From CFX2 sp014338005 (GTDB lineage: Bacteria > Chloroflexota > Anaerolineae > Aggregatilineales > Phototrophicaceae), in assembly GCA_030263555.1 (NCBI GenBank), contig SZPE01000010.1, positions 11,464 through 75,463 on the forward strand: a stretch of DNA of 64,000 nt, read 5' to 3'. The notes beneath the pieces were generated by a model that did not search any database, was not told the origin of the DNA, and saw only the letters and a program-made list of their open reading frames with translations. Numbering within the stretch: the first letter of the stretch is position 1; the number at the start of each line of letters is the position of its first letter. The translations under genes were made by a program, and so were the position numbers. Shown here piece by piece: positions 33,959-42,789 of this stretch.

Positions 33959-34939
33959 ATGTCCCATACCCTTGTGCCGGTAGCCGACGATATTTACCAG
34001 GTGCATCTGCCGCTGCCTTTCGCGCTCAACCGCGTCAATGTGTATCTGATTCGCGGCGCGGACGGCTGGACAGTGGTGGATACGGGGCTGAACACGCCGG
34101 AAGCGCGCGCCGCCTGGGACGCGGCTTTCACGTCGCTGGGCTTCAGGCCGGGCGAGCTGCGCCAGATCGTGCTGACGCACGCCCACCCCGATCACTTCGG
34201 CCTGGCCGGGTGGCTTCAGGAGCAGGCCGGCGAGCCGCTGCCGGTTTACCTTTCGGAGCGCGAGGCGGCCTTCGCCCGTTCGGTCTGGCTGGAGGGGCAG
34301 ATGGCAGACGGGTTCGACGCCTATCTGACACGCCTGGGACTGCCCCCAGATGCCGCAGGCGTGGCGGCGCACAGTTTTTACGGCACTGCCGAGATGACGC
34401 TGCCGCACCCGGCGCGGTTGGAAACGCTCCAGCCCGGCGGCGAATTGCAGATCGGGCGGCGGCGTTTTACGCTCGTTCATGCGCCCGGCCACAGCGACGG
34501 CCAGCTTCTTTTTTATGACCCCGACGAGCATCTGCTGCTGTGCGGCGACCATGTGCTGATGAAAATCACGCCCAATATCGGCGTCTGGCCGGAGGGCGAC
34601 CCTGACCCGCTGGGGCGCTTTTTAACCTCGCTGCGCGACCTCAAACGATTAGACGTGCGGCTGGCGCTGCCGGGACACAAGTCGCTCATCACCGATTGGG
34701 TGGGACGGGTGGATGAACTGCTGGCGCACCACGAAATGCGGCTGGCGCACATGCTGGCCGCCGTCGGGAGCGGCGCGACGGTTTATGAAACCGCCCGCCG
34801 GGTCTTTGACAGCAGCGTATTTTCCCCGCACGAGTGGCGCTTCGCCCTGGCGGAAACGCTGGCGCACCTGGACTACCTGGAGCGGCGCGGCAAGGTGCGC
34901 CGCCAGGACGAGGACGTGCTGCGCTTCCGGGCGGTTTAA
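33959..34939 (+). CDS. MBL-fold metallo-hydrolase with C-terminal winged-helix-like region
   Basis: A 326-residue enzyme with the di-metal motif THAHPDHFGLAGWL, the distal His in HAPGHSDGQLLFY, and Asp/His in LLLCGDHVL. The last 90 residues (HEMRLAHMLAAVGSGATVYETARRVF and on, split at GATV) form the helical winged-helix tail seen in RNase-Z/LACTB2-like hydrolases. The substrate is unknown. The ATG at 33959 is in frame with these motifs. An ATG at 33952 is out of frame. The gene precedes the hyp block but has no obvious link to it. Confidence 0.87.
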   Translation: MSHTLVPVADDIYQVHLPLPFALNRVNVYLIRGADGWTVVDTGLNTPEARAAWDAAFTSLGFRPGELRQIVLTHAHPDHFGLAGWLQEQAGEPLPVYLSEREAAFARSVWLEGQMADGFDAYLTRLGLPPDAAGVAAHSFYGTAEMTLPHPARLETLQPGGELQIGRRRFTLVHAPGHSDGQLLFYDPDEHLLLCGDHVLMKITPNIGVWPEGDPDPLGRFLTSLRDLKRLDVRLALPGHKSLITDWVGRVDELLAHHEMRLAHMLAAVGSGATVYETARRVFDSSVFSPHEWRFALAETLAHLDYLERRGKVRRQDEDVLRFRAV

Positions 34940-35025
34940 GCCGCTTCCCGCATTATTGGGGGCTTTCTCAAAACGGCGGCAGTTTACAATAGGGGTGGCC
35001 GTTCGTATAGAGAAGGCTGACGACA

Positions 35026-35184
35026 ATGAGAATGGTCAAATATCTGGGACTGGCCTTTATCACCGCGCTCGTGTTTGCGCCCCGTTCGCCCCGGCGGATT
35101 CCGCCGCGCCGCCGCCTGTATCCGCACGGTTACATGCGTGAAGAAGTGGAAGCCCTGCGCCGCGAAAGCCGCCCCCGCCGCTGA
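35026..35184 (+). CDS. Small Arg-rich single-pass protein
   Basis: A 52-residue frame: MRMVKYLGLAFITALVF forms one hydrophobic helix. A strongly basic tail follows, with RRIPPRRRLYPHGY and EALRRESRPRR. AGAAGG lies about 10 nt upstream of the ATG at 35026, and a TACAAT sits at 34985-34990. It resembles the short basic membrane peptides often missed in annotation. No homologue is recognised. It lies between an MBL-fold gene and hypB and ends 29 bp before the FNR-like site. Confidence 0.5.
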   Translation: MRMVKYLGLAFITALVFAPRSPRRIPPRRRLYPHGYMREEVEALRRESRPRR

Positions 35185-35212
35185 CCGCCTATGACAACCG
35201 CGACGTAAAAGT

Positions 35213-35226
35213 ATGATGTTTATCAT
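35213..35226 (+). promoter_or_regulatory. FNR/CRP-type operator upstream of hypB
   Basis: ATGATGTTTATCAT is a 14-bp palindrome with the FNR/CRP-family core TGAT-N4-ATCA. Its centre is at about -41.5 to -42.5 relative to the start predicted from the -10 box at 35250-35255. That is the class II activator position. Confidence 0.55.
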
Positions 35227-35249
35227 CACAAAAACCGCCCCCGGCGCGT

Positions 35250-35255
35250 TATAAT
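35250..35255 (+). promoter_or_regulatory. -10 box of the hypBFDE operon
   Basis: TATAAT, about 29 bp before the hypB ATG. No good -35 box lies 16-18 bp upstream, as expected for an activator-dependent promoter. AAAGGAG serves as hypB ribosome binding site. Confidence 0.6.
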
Positions 35256-35283
35256 GGGAGCGCAGTAAAGGAGATGGACATCA

Positions 35284-35952
35284 ATGACAGTTAAACAGGT
35301 AGCGGTTGTCGAGCAGATTTTATCGGCCAACGACCAGCTTGCAGACCAGAACCGGCGTATCCTGGACGAAGCCGGCGTCTTCGCGGTCAACATCATGTCC
35401 TCACCTGGCGCGGGCAAAACCAGCACCATCGTCGCCACGCAGGAGCGGCTTAAAGACCGGCTGCGTATCGGCATGGTGGACGGCGACATCGAAACCACCA
35501 TTGACGCCGACCGCGCCGCCGCCGCCGGGATGCAGTCGGTTCAGATCAACACCGGCGGCAACTGCCACCTGGACGCGGTGATGCTGTCCGGCGCGCTGCA
35601 CACTCTGCGCCTGGACGAGATTGACCTGCTGGTGGTCGAAAACGTCGGCAACCTGATCTGTCCCGCCGGCTTCAAACTGGGGACGCACCTCAGCGTGCTG
35701 ATCGCCAGCGTGCCAGAAGGCGACGACAAACCCTACAAATACCCGCCCATGTACCGGGGCGTGGACGCGCTCATCATCAACAAGATTGACCTGCTGCCCT
35801 ACATCAAGTTCAACATGGATTATTTCGTCAAAGGCGTCGAAATCCTCAATCCGGGGCTGACGACCTTCCCGGTTTCCTGCGCCACCGGCGAAGGATTGGA
35901 CGCCTGGACGGACTGGCTTTACCAGCAGGTCGCCGGCTACAAAAGCAAGTAG
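35284..35952 (+). CDS. hypB: Hydrogenase nickel-insertion GTPase HypB
   Basis: HypB is the GTPase that helps load nickel into [NiFe]-hydrogenase. The 222-residue protein has the P-loop MSSPGAGKTSTIV, the metal-binding Cys-His of GGNCHLDAVML, the switch VVENVGNLICPAGF, and the GTP base motif INKIDLLPY. There is no His-rich N-terminal nickel store, so it is the short form. Its partner HypA is not encoded here. The gene opens the hyp block behind an FNR-like site, and hypF follows after 35 bp. Confidence 0.96.
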   Translation: MTVKQVAVVEQILSANDQLADQNRRILDEAGVFAVNIMSSPGAGKTSTIVATQERLKDRLRIGMVDGDIETTIDADRAAAAGMQSVQINTGGNCHLDAVMLSGALHTLRLDEIDLLVVENVGNLICPAGFKLGTHLSVLIASVPEGDDKPYKYPPMYRGVDALIINKIDLLPYIKFNMDYFVKGVEILNPGLTTFPVSCATGEGLDAWTDWLYQQVAGYKSK

Positions 35953-35987
35953 GGGCGTGCCGGCGCGCCCCGGCAGAACTTGCAGCG

Positions 35988-38249
35988 ATGATCGGCAAAA
36001 CGATTCACATTACCGGCGTGGTACAGGGGGTGGGTTTCCGCCCCTTTGTCTACAAACTGGCCCGGCAGCACGGGCTGGTCGGCTGGGTGCGGAACACGTC
36101 GGCAGGCGTGGACATCCGCGCCGAGGGCGAGCCGGAGTCGCTGCAAGCCTTCCTGGATGCGCTGACGGCCCAGGCCCCGCCGCTGGCGCGCATTGACAGC
36201 CTGACCGCCGCCGACAGCCCGCCCGAATACCACGCCGCGTTTGAGATTCGTTACAGCGAAGCTCAACAGGGCGCGTTCCAGCCGATTTCGCCGGACATCG
36301 CCCTGTGCGCGGACTGCCGGCACGAACTGCTCGACCCCGCCGACCGCCGCTGCCGCTACCCGTTCATCAACTGTACCAACTGTGGGCCGCGTTTCACCAT
36401 CATCACGGACATCCCCTACGACCGCCCGCTGACGACGATGGCGGATTTTGCGCTGTGCGCCGCCTGCGAGGCCGAATATCATGACCCCGCCGACCGCCGC
36501 TTTCATGCCCAGCCGGTGGCCTGCCCGGACTGCGGGCCGCAGGTGTGGCTGGAGGACGGCGGCGGCACAACCGCGCGCGGGGATGCGGCCATCCGGCAGG
36601 CAGTGGACACGCTGCGCGCTGGGAAAATCCTGGCGATCAAGGGGTTGGGCGGTTTTCATCTGGCCTGCGACGCCACCAACGCCGCCGCCGTCACCGAACT
36701 GCGCCGCCGCAAGGGGCGGGTCGCCAAACCCTTCGCGCTGATGATGGCCGATCTGGAGATGGTCAAGCGCCACTGCCTGGTTTCGGAAGTCGAAGCGCGT
36801 ATGCTGACTTCGCCTGCCGCACCCATCGTGCTGCTGCGCCGCCGCCCGGAGGCCGCAGCCGTCGCGGCGGAGGTCGCGCCGGGGCAGGCCGTCCTGGGCG
36901 TGATGCTGCCCTATACGCCGCTGCATGTCCTGTTGTTCGAGGATGGAATGCCCCCGCTGGTGATGACCAGCGGCAACCTGTCCGAAGAACCGATTGTGAC
37001 CGATAACGCCGAAGCCCGCGCCCGGCTGCCCGCGCTGGCCGACGCCTTCCTGATGCACGACCGCAGCATCCACATCCGCACCGACGATTCGGTGATGCGC
37101 GTGTTCAACGATGAAGAACTGCCGGTGCGCCGCTCGCGGGGCTATGCGCCCTACCCGGTGCGGCTGCCGTTCGATATGCCGCCCATGCTGGCGGTCGGCG
37201 CGGAACTCAAAAACACCTTCTGCGTCACGCGCGACTCGTATGCTTTCATGAGCCACCACATCGGCGATCTGGAAAATTACGAAACGGCGCTGTCGTTCGA
37301 GCAGGGCATCACACATTTCGAGCGCCTGTTCCGCATCCAGCCGCAGCAGATCATCCATGACCAACACCCGGATTACCTGTCCACCCGCTACGCGCAAACC
37401 CGCGCCGAAGCTGAAGGGCTGCCCCGGCTGGCCGTCCAGCACCATCACGCGCATATCGCCGCCTGCATGGCGGAAAATCGCCATCCCGGCGACCGCCCGG
37501 TGATCGGCGTGTGTTTTGACGGCACCGGCTACGGCACCGACGGCACGATCTGGGGCGGCGAATTTCTGATCGCCGATTACCGGGGCTTCGAGCGGGCCGC
37601 GCACCTGAAGCCGCTGCCGCTGCCCGGCGGCGACGCCGCCACGCGCAAACCGGCGCGTATCGCCCTGGCTTATCTGCTGGCCTGCGGGCTTGCGCCGGAC
37701 GATGACCTGCCGCCGCTGCGGGCGCTGCCGCCAGTCGAGCGGGACATCATCCATAAACAGGTGGCCGCCGGGTTGAATACGCCGCTCACCAGCAGCATGG
37801 GGCGGCTGTTCGACGCGGTTTCGGCGCTGGCCGGCATCTGCCAGGCCGTCACTTACGAAGGCCAGGCCGCCATCGAACTGGAAGCAGTGGTTGACCCGGC
37901 GGAAAGCGGCGCGTATGATTTTGATACGGCGGATGTGATTAACCCGGCGGACGCGCTGCGGCAGATCGTCGCAGATTACCGGGCGGGTGTATCACCGGCG
38001 GCGATCGCGGCGCGTTTTCATAACGGCGCGGCGCGGATGATACGGGATGCCTGCCTGCGCCTGTCGGAGCGGTATGGCCTGGACGAAGTGGCGCTCAGCG
38101 GCGGCGTATTCCAGAACGTGACGCTGTTGGGCAAAACCCTGCCGCTGCTGTGCCAGGCCGGTTTGAGAGTTTATACGCACCGGCTGGTGCCGCCCAATGA
38201 CGGCGGCCTGGCGCTTGGACAGGCGGCCATCGGATTTGGCAGTCGTTAA
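35988..38249 (+). CDS. hypF: Carbamoyltransferase HypF
   Basis: HypF makes the thiocarboxamide precursor of the cyanide ligands of the hydrogenase iron. The domains run in the usual order in 753 residues. The acylphosphatase part is GVVQGVGFRPFVYKLA. Two zinc fingers follow, the first around CADCRHELLDPADRRC and CTNCGPRF, the second around CAACEAEYHDPADRR and CPDCGP. A YrdC-like domain follows (AGKILAIKGLGGFHLACDA), then a Kae1-like domain with VQHHHAHIAACMAE. The length is normal. It is co-directional with hypB. A GC-rich dispersed repeat separates it from hypD, where hypC would be expected. Confidence 0.97.
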   Translation: MIGKTIHITGVVQGVGFRPFVYKLARQHGLVGWVRNTSAGVDIRAEGEPESLQAFLDALTAQAPPLARIDSLTAADSPPEYHAAFEIRYSEAQQGAFQPISPDIALCADCRHELLDPADRRCRYPFINCTNCGPRFTIITDIPYDRPLTTMADFALCAACEAEYHDPADRRFHAQPVACPDCGPQVWLEDGGGTTARGDAAIRQAVDTLRAGKILAIKGLGGFHLACDATNAAAVTELRRRKGRVAKPFALMMADLEMVKRHCLVSEVEARMLTSPAAPIVLLRRRPEAAAVAAEVAPGQAVLGVMLPYTPLHVLLFEDGMPPLVMTSGNLSEEPIVTDNAEARARLPALADAFLMHDRSIHIRTDDSVMRVFNDEELPVRRSRGYAPYPVRLPFDMPPMLAVGAELKNTFCVTRDSYAFMSHHIGDLENYETALSFEQGITHFERLFRIQPQQIIHDQHPDYLSTRYAQTRAEAEGLPRLAVQHHHAHIAACMAENRHPGDRPVIGVCFDGTGYGTDGTIWGGEFLIADYRGFERAAHLKPLPLPGGDAATRKPARIALAYLLACGLAPDDDLPPLRALPPVERDIIHKQVAAGLNTPLTSSMGRLFDAVSALAGICQAVTYEGQAAIELEAVVDPAESGAYDFDTADVINPADALRQIVADYRAGVSPAAIAARFHNGAARMIRDACLRLSERYGLDEVALSGGVFQNVTLLGKTLPLLCQAGLRVYTHRLVPPNDGGLALGQAAIGFGSR

Positions 38250-38280
38250 CCATATTGAGTGCTCGTTCCGTTCTGAGCTT

Positions 38281-38418
38281 TCCCTACCCCTAAATCCCCT
38301 CCCCTCAGGGGATATTCGTCCCCATTCGGGTCGCCACAAAATGGAGAGGGGACTGAGAAGCTCGTTATGATCCGTTTTACCCCTCTCCAAGATTTGGGGA
38401 AGGGGCAGGGAGAGGGGA
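38281..38418 (+). repeat. Dispersed GC-rich intergenic repeat, copy C
   Basis: It begins CCCTACCCCTAAATCCCC, has the core CCCCATTCGGGTCGCC at 38320-38335, and ends in an inverted C/G-rich arm around CCAAGATTTGGGGAAG (38387-38402). It sits between hypF and hypD, exactly where a hypC gene is often found. No hypC remnant is visible in it. Confidence 0.75.
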
Positions 38419-38442
38419 ATGGTTTAATAAAAGGCATAGGCG

Positions 38443-39543
38443 ATGAAATATCTGGACGAATACCGCGATGGCGAAATAACCCGGCGGCTGCTGGACGAAG
38501 TAGCGCGCACCGTCACGCGCCCCTGGACGATGATGGAAGTCTGCGGCGGGCAGACGCACAGTATCCTTAAAAGCGGGCTGGATACACTGCTGCCGCCCCA
38601 GATCACCTTGATTCACGGCCCCGGCTGCCCGGTGTGCGTGACGCCGCTGGAACTGGTGGACAAAGCGGTAGCGATTGCCTCCCGCCCCAATGTCATCCTC
38701 ACCTCTTACGGCGATATGCTGCGCGTGCCGGGTTCGTCCCGCGACCTGTTCAGCGTCAAAGCGCAGGGCGGCGACGTGCGAATCGTCTATTCGCCGCTGG
38801 ACGCGCTCAAAATCGCCCAGGACAACCCAGAGCGCGAAGTTGTCTTTTTCGCCGTCGGCTTTGAAACCACCGCCCCGGCCAACGCCATGTCGGTTTTCCA
38901 GGCCAAACGCCAGGGCATCAACAACTATTCGGTGCTGGTATCGCACGTCACCGTGCCGCCGGTGCTGGCGGCGCTGCTGGAATCCGACGATGTGCAGGTG
39001 GACGCCTTCCTTGCGCCGGGGCATGTGAACGCCGTGATGGGCTACTGGGAATACGAACAGCTTGTCGCCCGCTACCGCGTGCCGATGGTTGTCACCGGCT
39101 TCGAGCCGGTAGACCTGGTGCGCGGCATCCTAATGGTTGTGCGCCAGCTTGAGGAGGGGCGCGCCGAGGTCGAAAACGCCTATACTCGCGCCGTCACGCG
39201 CGAGGGCAACGTCCCCGGCCAGCAGTTGGTGAGCCAGGTGTTTGAACTGTGCGACCGCAAATGGCGCGGCATCGGCGTGATCCCGATGAGCGGCTACCGC
39301 CTGCGCGACGAGTACCTGGCTTACGACGCCGAGCGGCGCTTCCCCGACGTGGCGGCCATCGAAACGCAGGAGTCGTCGGTGTGTATCAGCGGGCAGATTC
39401 TCAAGGGCATCCGCAAGCCGGTGGACTGCCCGGCTTTCGGCAAGGAATGTACGCCCCAGACGCCGTTGGGTGCGACGATGGTTTCGTCGGAAGGGGCCTG
39501 CGCGGCTTATTACCGCTACGGGCGCTTCGAGCGGGCGCGGTGA
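38443..39543 (+). CDS. hypD: Hydrogenase maturation protein HypD
   Basis: HypD is the Fe-S scaffold on which the Fe(CN)2CO unit of [NiFe]-hydrogenase is built with HypC. The 366-residue product contains the conserved blocks MEVCGGQTHSI, IHGPGCPVCVTPLEL and VGFETTAPANA. The C-terminal Fe-S cysteines are in CPAFGKECTPQTPLG, followed by GACAAYYRYGRF. Its start follows the dispersed repeat closely. hypE follows after 27 bp. Confidence 0.97.
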   Translation: MKYLDEYRDGEITRRLLDEVARTVTRPWTMMEVCGGQTHSILKSGLDTLLPPQITLIHGPGCPVCVTPLELVDKAVAIASRPNVILTSYGDMLRVPGSSRDLFSVKAQGGDVRIVYSPLDALKIAQDNPEREVVFFAVGFETTAPANAMSVFQAKRQGINNYSVLVSHVTVPPVLAALLESDDVQVDAFLAPGHVNAVMGYWEYEQLVARYRVPMVVTGFEPVDLVRGILMVVRQLEEGRAEVENAYTRAVTREGNVPGQQLVSQVFELCDRKWRGIGVIPMSGYRLRDEYLAYDAERRFPDVAAIETQESSVCISGQILKGIRKPVDCPAFGKECTPQTPLGATMVSSEGACAAYYRYGRFERAR

Positions 39544-39570
39544 TGGGCAATAAGTTAGGAACATATTTTT

Positions 39571-40647
39571 ATGCGTGATGACAACACCCTGAACCTGACC
39601 GGCTGGACATGCCCCGCGCCGCTGCGGAACTACCCGACCGTCGTGCTGGGGCATGGCAGCGGCGGCAAAATGATGGCCGATCTGATCCAACACCTGTTCG
39701 CGCCGCTGCTGAACAACGACCTGCTGGCGCAGTTCGGCGACTCGACGCTGTTTGGCCTGGACACCGCCGGGGGCGCGCCGCGCCTTGCGATCAGTACGGA
39801 CTCCTTCGTCATTCACCCGCTGTTTTTCCCCGGCGGCAGCATCGGGGAACTGGCCGTTTACGGCACGGTGAACGATGTCGCCATGAGCGGCGCGACTCCG
39901 CTGTACCTCAGCGCCGGATTCATTTTAGAAGAAGGGCTGCCGATGGATGACCTGGGGCGCATCGTGACGGCTTTTGCCGGCGCCGCCCGCGCCGCCCAGG
40001 TGCAGATGATCGCGGCGGACACCAAAGTCGTCAACCGGGGACACGGCGACGGCCTGTACATCAATACCACCGGCATCGGCGTCGTGCCGCCGGGTATTCA
40101 CATCGCCCCCGACCGCGCCCGCCCCGGCGACCGCGTGCTGGTGAGCGGCACGATGGGCGATCATGGCATCGCCATTATGTCGGTGCGGGAAGGGCTGGCC
40201 TTCGATGCGCCCATCGTCAGCGATACCGCGCCGCTGCACGGGTTGGTACAGGCCATGCTGAATATCACGCCGGACATTCACTGCCTGCGGGATGCCACGC
40301 GCGGCGGGCTGGCGGCGGTGCTGAACGAGCTGGCGGCGGCCTCACACGCCGGCATTGAGTTCGACGAATCTGCCGTGCCGGTGGATATAGCCGTACAGAG
40401 CGCCTGCGACATGCTGGGGCTTGACCCGCTGCACGTCGCCAACGAAGGCAAACTGGTGGCGATCCTGCCGCCGGAACACGCCGATGCGGTTCTGGAGGCC
40501 ATGCGCGCCCACCCCTACGGCGCTCAGGCAGCCATCATTGGCGAAGTCACTGCGGAACATCCCGGCATCGTGCTGGCGCGCACGCGCATCGGCGCGCGCC
40601 GCGTGGTAGACCTGCCCGCCGGGGAACTGCTGCCGCGCATCTGCTGA
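39571..40647 (+). CDS. hypE: Hydrogenase maturation dehydratase HypE
   Basis: HypE dehydrates the thiocarboxamide on its C-terminal Cys to thiocyanate and hands the cyanide to iron. The 358-residue protein has the PurM-like start VLGHGSGGKMMADLI, the ATP-binding FGDSTLFGLDTAGG, and TRGGLAAVLNELA. It ends in LPRIC, the required Cys-terminal tail. It is the last gene of the hyp block, and its stop faces the stop of the UPF0173 gene. HypA, HypC and hydrogenase subunits are not in this window. Confidence 0.97.
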   Translation: MRDDNTLNLTGWTCPAPLRNYPTVVLGHGSGGKMMADLIQHLFAPLLNNDLLAQFGDSTLFGLDTAGGAPRLAISTDSFVIHPLFFPGGSIGELAVYGTVNDVAMSGATPLYLSAGFILEEGLPMDDLGRIVTAFAGAARAAQVQMIAADTKVVNRGHGDGLYINTTGIGVVPPGIHIAPDRARPGDRVLVSGTMGDHGIAIMSVREGLAFDAPIVSDTAPLHGLVQAMLNITPDIHCLRDATRGGLAAVLNELAAASHAGIEFDESAVPVDIAVQSACDMLGLDPLHVANEGKLVAILPPEHADAVLEAMRAHPYGAQAAIIGEVTAEHPGIVLARTRIGARRVVDLPAGELLPRIC

Positions 40648-40669
40648 CGGCAGCGCAGCGCGAACCGGC

Positions 40670-41362
40670 CTATTCCAGCCGGTAGGTCTGCCCTGGGTCA
40701 AGCACGATGGGCTGCGAATCGGTTTCGCTGCTCACACGGTTAGCCCAGGCGCTGGCGTCTTGGTCAATCAGCGGCCAGGTTTTATAGTGCATCGGTACCA
40801 CCAGCCGGGGGCGCAGCAGCCGAATCGCGTGGAGCGAGTCCTCCGGCCCCATCGTGAAGTTGTCGCCAATCGGCAAAAAGGCCACATCCAGCCCCATATC
40901 GCCGATCAGCTTCATATCGCTGAACAGCGCCGTATCGCCGGCGAAATACAGCTTTTTGCCGCTCTGTTTGGTCGTCAGCACGAAGCCGTTGGGGTCGCCG
41001 CCGTATGTGCCGTCCGGGAAGGACGAGCTGTGAAAGGCAATCGTCCATTTAGCGACCACAAAACCATGATCGAAACTGCCGCCGGTGTTATGCCCGTGCG
41101 CGTTTTTTACGCCGTGTTTGCCCATCCAGACGGCGATCTCGTTGCCGGAAACGACCTTCGCGCCGGTGCGTTTGGCGATGTCTACCGTGTCACCCAGGTG
41201 GTCGCCGTGCGCGTGAGATAGAAAAATAACCTCCGCTTGCACCTCACTGGCCGATGCTGCCCCAAGCGGGTTGTTCGTCAAAAACGGGTCAAACAGCACG
41301 GCATGTCCGTCAATATCCAGCGAGAATGCCGAATGTCCGAGCCAGGTAAACGAAATGCCCAT
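40670..41362 (-). CDS. UPF0173-type metal-dependent hydrolase
   Basis: A 230-residue metallo-beta-lactamase-fold protein of the UPF0173/YtkL group. It starts with ISFTWLGHSAFSLDIDG. The metal motif is LSHAHGDHLGDTVDIAKRTG, and DTALFSDMKLIGD and PMHYKTWPLIDQD hold the distal ligands. The cellular substrate of this widely conserved family is not established. It stands alone between hypE and the histidine kinase. Confidence 0.9.
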   Translation of the reverse strand: MGISFTWLGHSAFSLDIDGHAVLFDPFLTNNPLGAASASEVQAEVIFLSHAHGDHLGDTVDIAKRTGAKVVSGNEIAVWMGKHGVKNAHGHNTGGSFDHGFVVAKWTIAFHSSSFPDGTYGGDPNGFVLTTKQSGKKLYFAGDTALFSDMKLIGDMGLDVAFLPIGDNFTMGPEDSLHAIRLLRPRLVVPMHYKTWPLIDQDASAWANRVSSETDSQPIVLDPGQTYRLE

Positions 41363-41421
41363 TGTTAAGCTCCTTTTTGGGGAATTAACATTTGTATGAA
41401 TCGAGTTTATTCAATTTATGC

Positions 41422-42654
41422 TTACTTCGCCAGCGGCAGCGCCAGGGTGAAGGTCGCGCCCGCGCCCAGACCAGGGCTGCTGGCCCACACGCGCCCGCCG
41501 TGCGCCTCGGCCAGCGCCCGCACGATGCTCAGGCCGACGCCCATGCCGCCGTGATGCCGTGTTAAAGAATTTTCCACCTGATAAAACCGCTCGAAAACCC
41601 GCTCAAGCTGGTCGGCTTGCAGGCCAACTCCGCTGTCCGTCACCAGCACCCATACTTCGCCGGGGCGGTTTTCCGTCCGCACCTGAATTGTGCCGCCCTC
41701 CGGCGTAAAGCGCACCGCGTTGTTCAGCAGGTTGGTCAGCGCCATCACCATGCGAATCCGGTCAACGTTTACCATCACATCGGCTTCCGGCGGCACAACA
41801 TCCAGCGTATGGCCTTTGGCCGCCGCCATGTCGGCAGCATCCGTCACGGCTTCTTCGATCAGCGCCACCAGCGGCACGGGCGCGCGTTTTAATTCGGCGG
41901 CGCTCTGGTGCAGGTAGCGCAGGTTGGTCAGGTCTTCAATGATGCGGCGGAGCTGCATGGCGCCCGCGACCACCTTGCCGACCAGCTCGCCCATTTCGCC
42001 TTCGGCTTCTTCCTGCAAAAAGCTGGCATATCCCAGGATGATCGCCAGCGGCGTGCGGAGTTCGTGCGAGATGATGGCGATAAAATCATTCTTGAGCCGG
42101 TCAATCTCGCTCAATTCCTGGTTGGCGCGCCGCAGGGCCTCCACCAGCTGCGCGCGTTCGATGGCGACGGCAGCCTGCGCGGCCAGAATGCCGGCATATT
42201 CCCGGTCTGCTGCCGTCCAGGGCAGTTCTTGTTTGTTGACAATCTCCAGCACGCCCATCACGCGGTTTTGATAAACCAGCGGTACGGCCAGCAGCGAGCG
42301 CGTTTGAAAGCGGTTTTCTTGGTCAACCTGGCCGTAGTGGCGCGGGTCGCCGCTGGCATCGTCCACCTGCACGATCTGGTTATTTTGCAGCGCCGCGCCG
42401 GCGATGCTGCCCGTCAGCGGGACCGTCTGCCCGATCAGCTGCGGGTTATCGGGTGTGGTAGTGGTGGCCGCGAAGCGTAATTCGCGCGTTTGCGGCATCC
42501 ACAGCAGCACCGACGCAGCATCCGCCCCGGTGATTTCGGCGGCAGCGTCCATCACATGGCCGAGCAGTGTTTCCAGTTTGAGCGTCGAATTTAATACCAG
42601 GCTGATCTGCGCCAGCCGTTCCAACACCAAAACGCGCTTTTCAACGCCTTCCAT
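41422..42654 (-). CDS. GAF-domain sensor histidine kinase
   Basis: A 410-residue soluble kinase. The N-terminal half is a GAF domain (about 20-175: ADAASVLLWMPQTREL, then LAVPLVYQNRVMGVLEIVN). The HisKA box is FIAIISHELRTPLAIIL, with the phosphorylated His. The HATPase has LLNNAVRFTPEGG (N), VTDSGVGL (G1) and GMGVGLSIVRALAEAHGG (G2). No response regulator lies nearby. The start at 42654 (MEGVEKRVL) has GAGGG upstream. The 30 extra residues of the longer frame do not belong to a known domain. It flanks the putative origin on its left, transcribed away from it. Confidence 0.88.
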   Translation of the reverse strand: MEGVEKRVLVLERLAQISLVLNSTLKLETLLGHVMDAAAEITGADAASVLLWMPQTRELRFAATTTTPDNPQLIGQTVPLTGSIAGAALQNNQIVQVDDASGDPRHYGQVDQENRFQTRSLLAVPLVYQNRVMGVLEIVNKQELPWTAADREYAGILAAQAAVAIERAQLVEALRRANQELSEIDRLKNDFIAIISHELRTPLAIILGYASFLQEEAEGEMGELVGKVVAGAMQLRRIIEDLTNLRYLHQSAAELKRAPVPLVALIEEAVTDAADMAAAKGHTLDVVPPEADVMVNVDRIRMVMALTNLLNNAVRFTPEGGTIQVRTENRPGEVWVLVTDSGVGLQADQLERVFERFYQVENSLTRHHGGMGVGLSIVRALAEAHGGRVWASSPGLGAGATFTLALPLAK

Positions 42655-42789
42655 CCCGATTCCCTCATTTTTTACAACCCAACCGATACTCACCAGCATA
42701 GCGGAATTTGGGATAATACGAAACCGGGCGGCCTCTTTAAACACATGCCCTCAGATGTAGAGATATTTAAAGAATAGTAGCTTTAGTAG

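Noticed and set aside
35937..37754. A 605-codon open frame on the minus strand opposite hypF
   Set aside because: Its composition is His/Gln/Arg-rich, as expected for the antisense of a GC-rich gene, and hypF is certain on the plus strand.
38250..38442. hypC hidden between hypF and hypD
   Set aside because: The stretch is filled by the dispersed repeat. No frame beginning MC(L/I)(A/G)(I/V)P is present.
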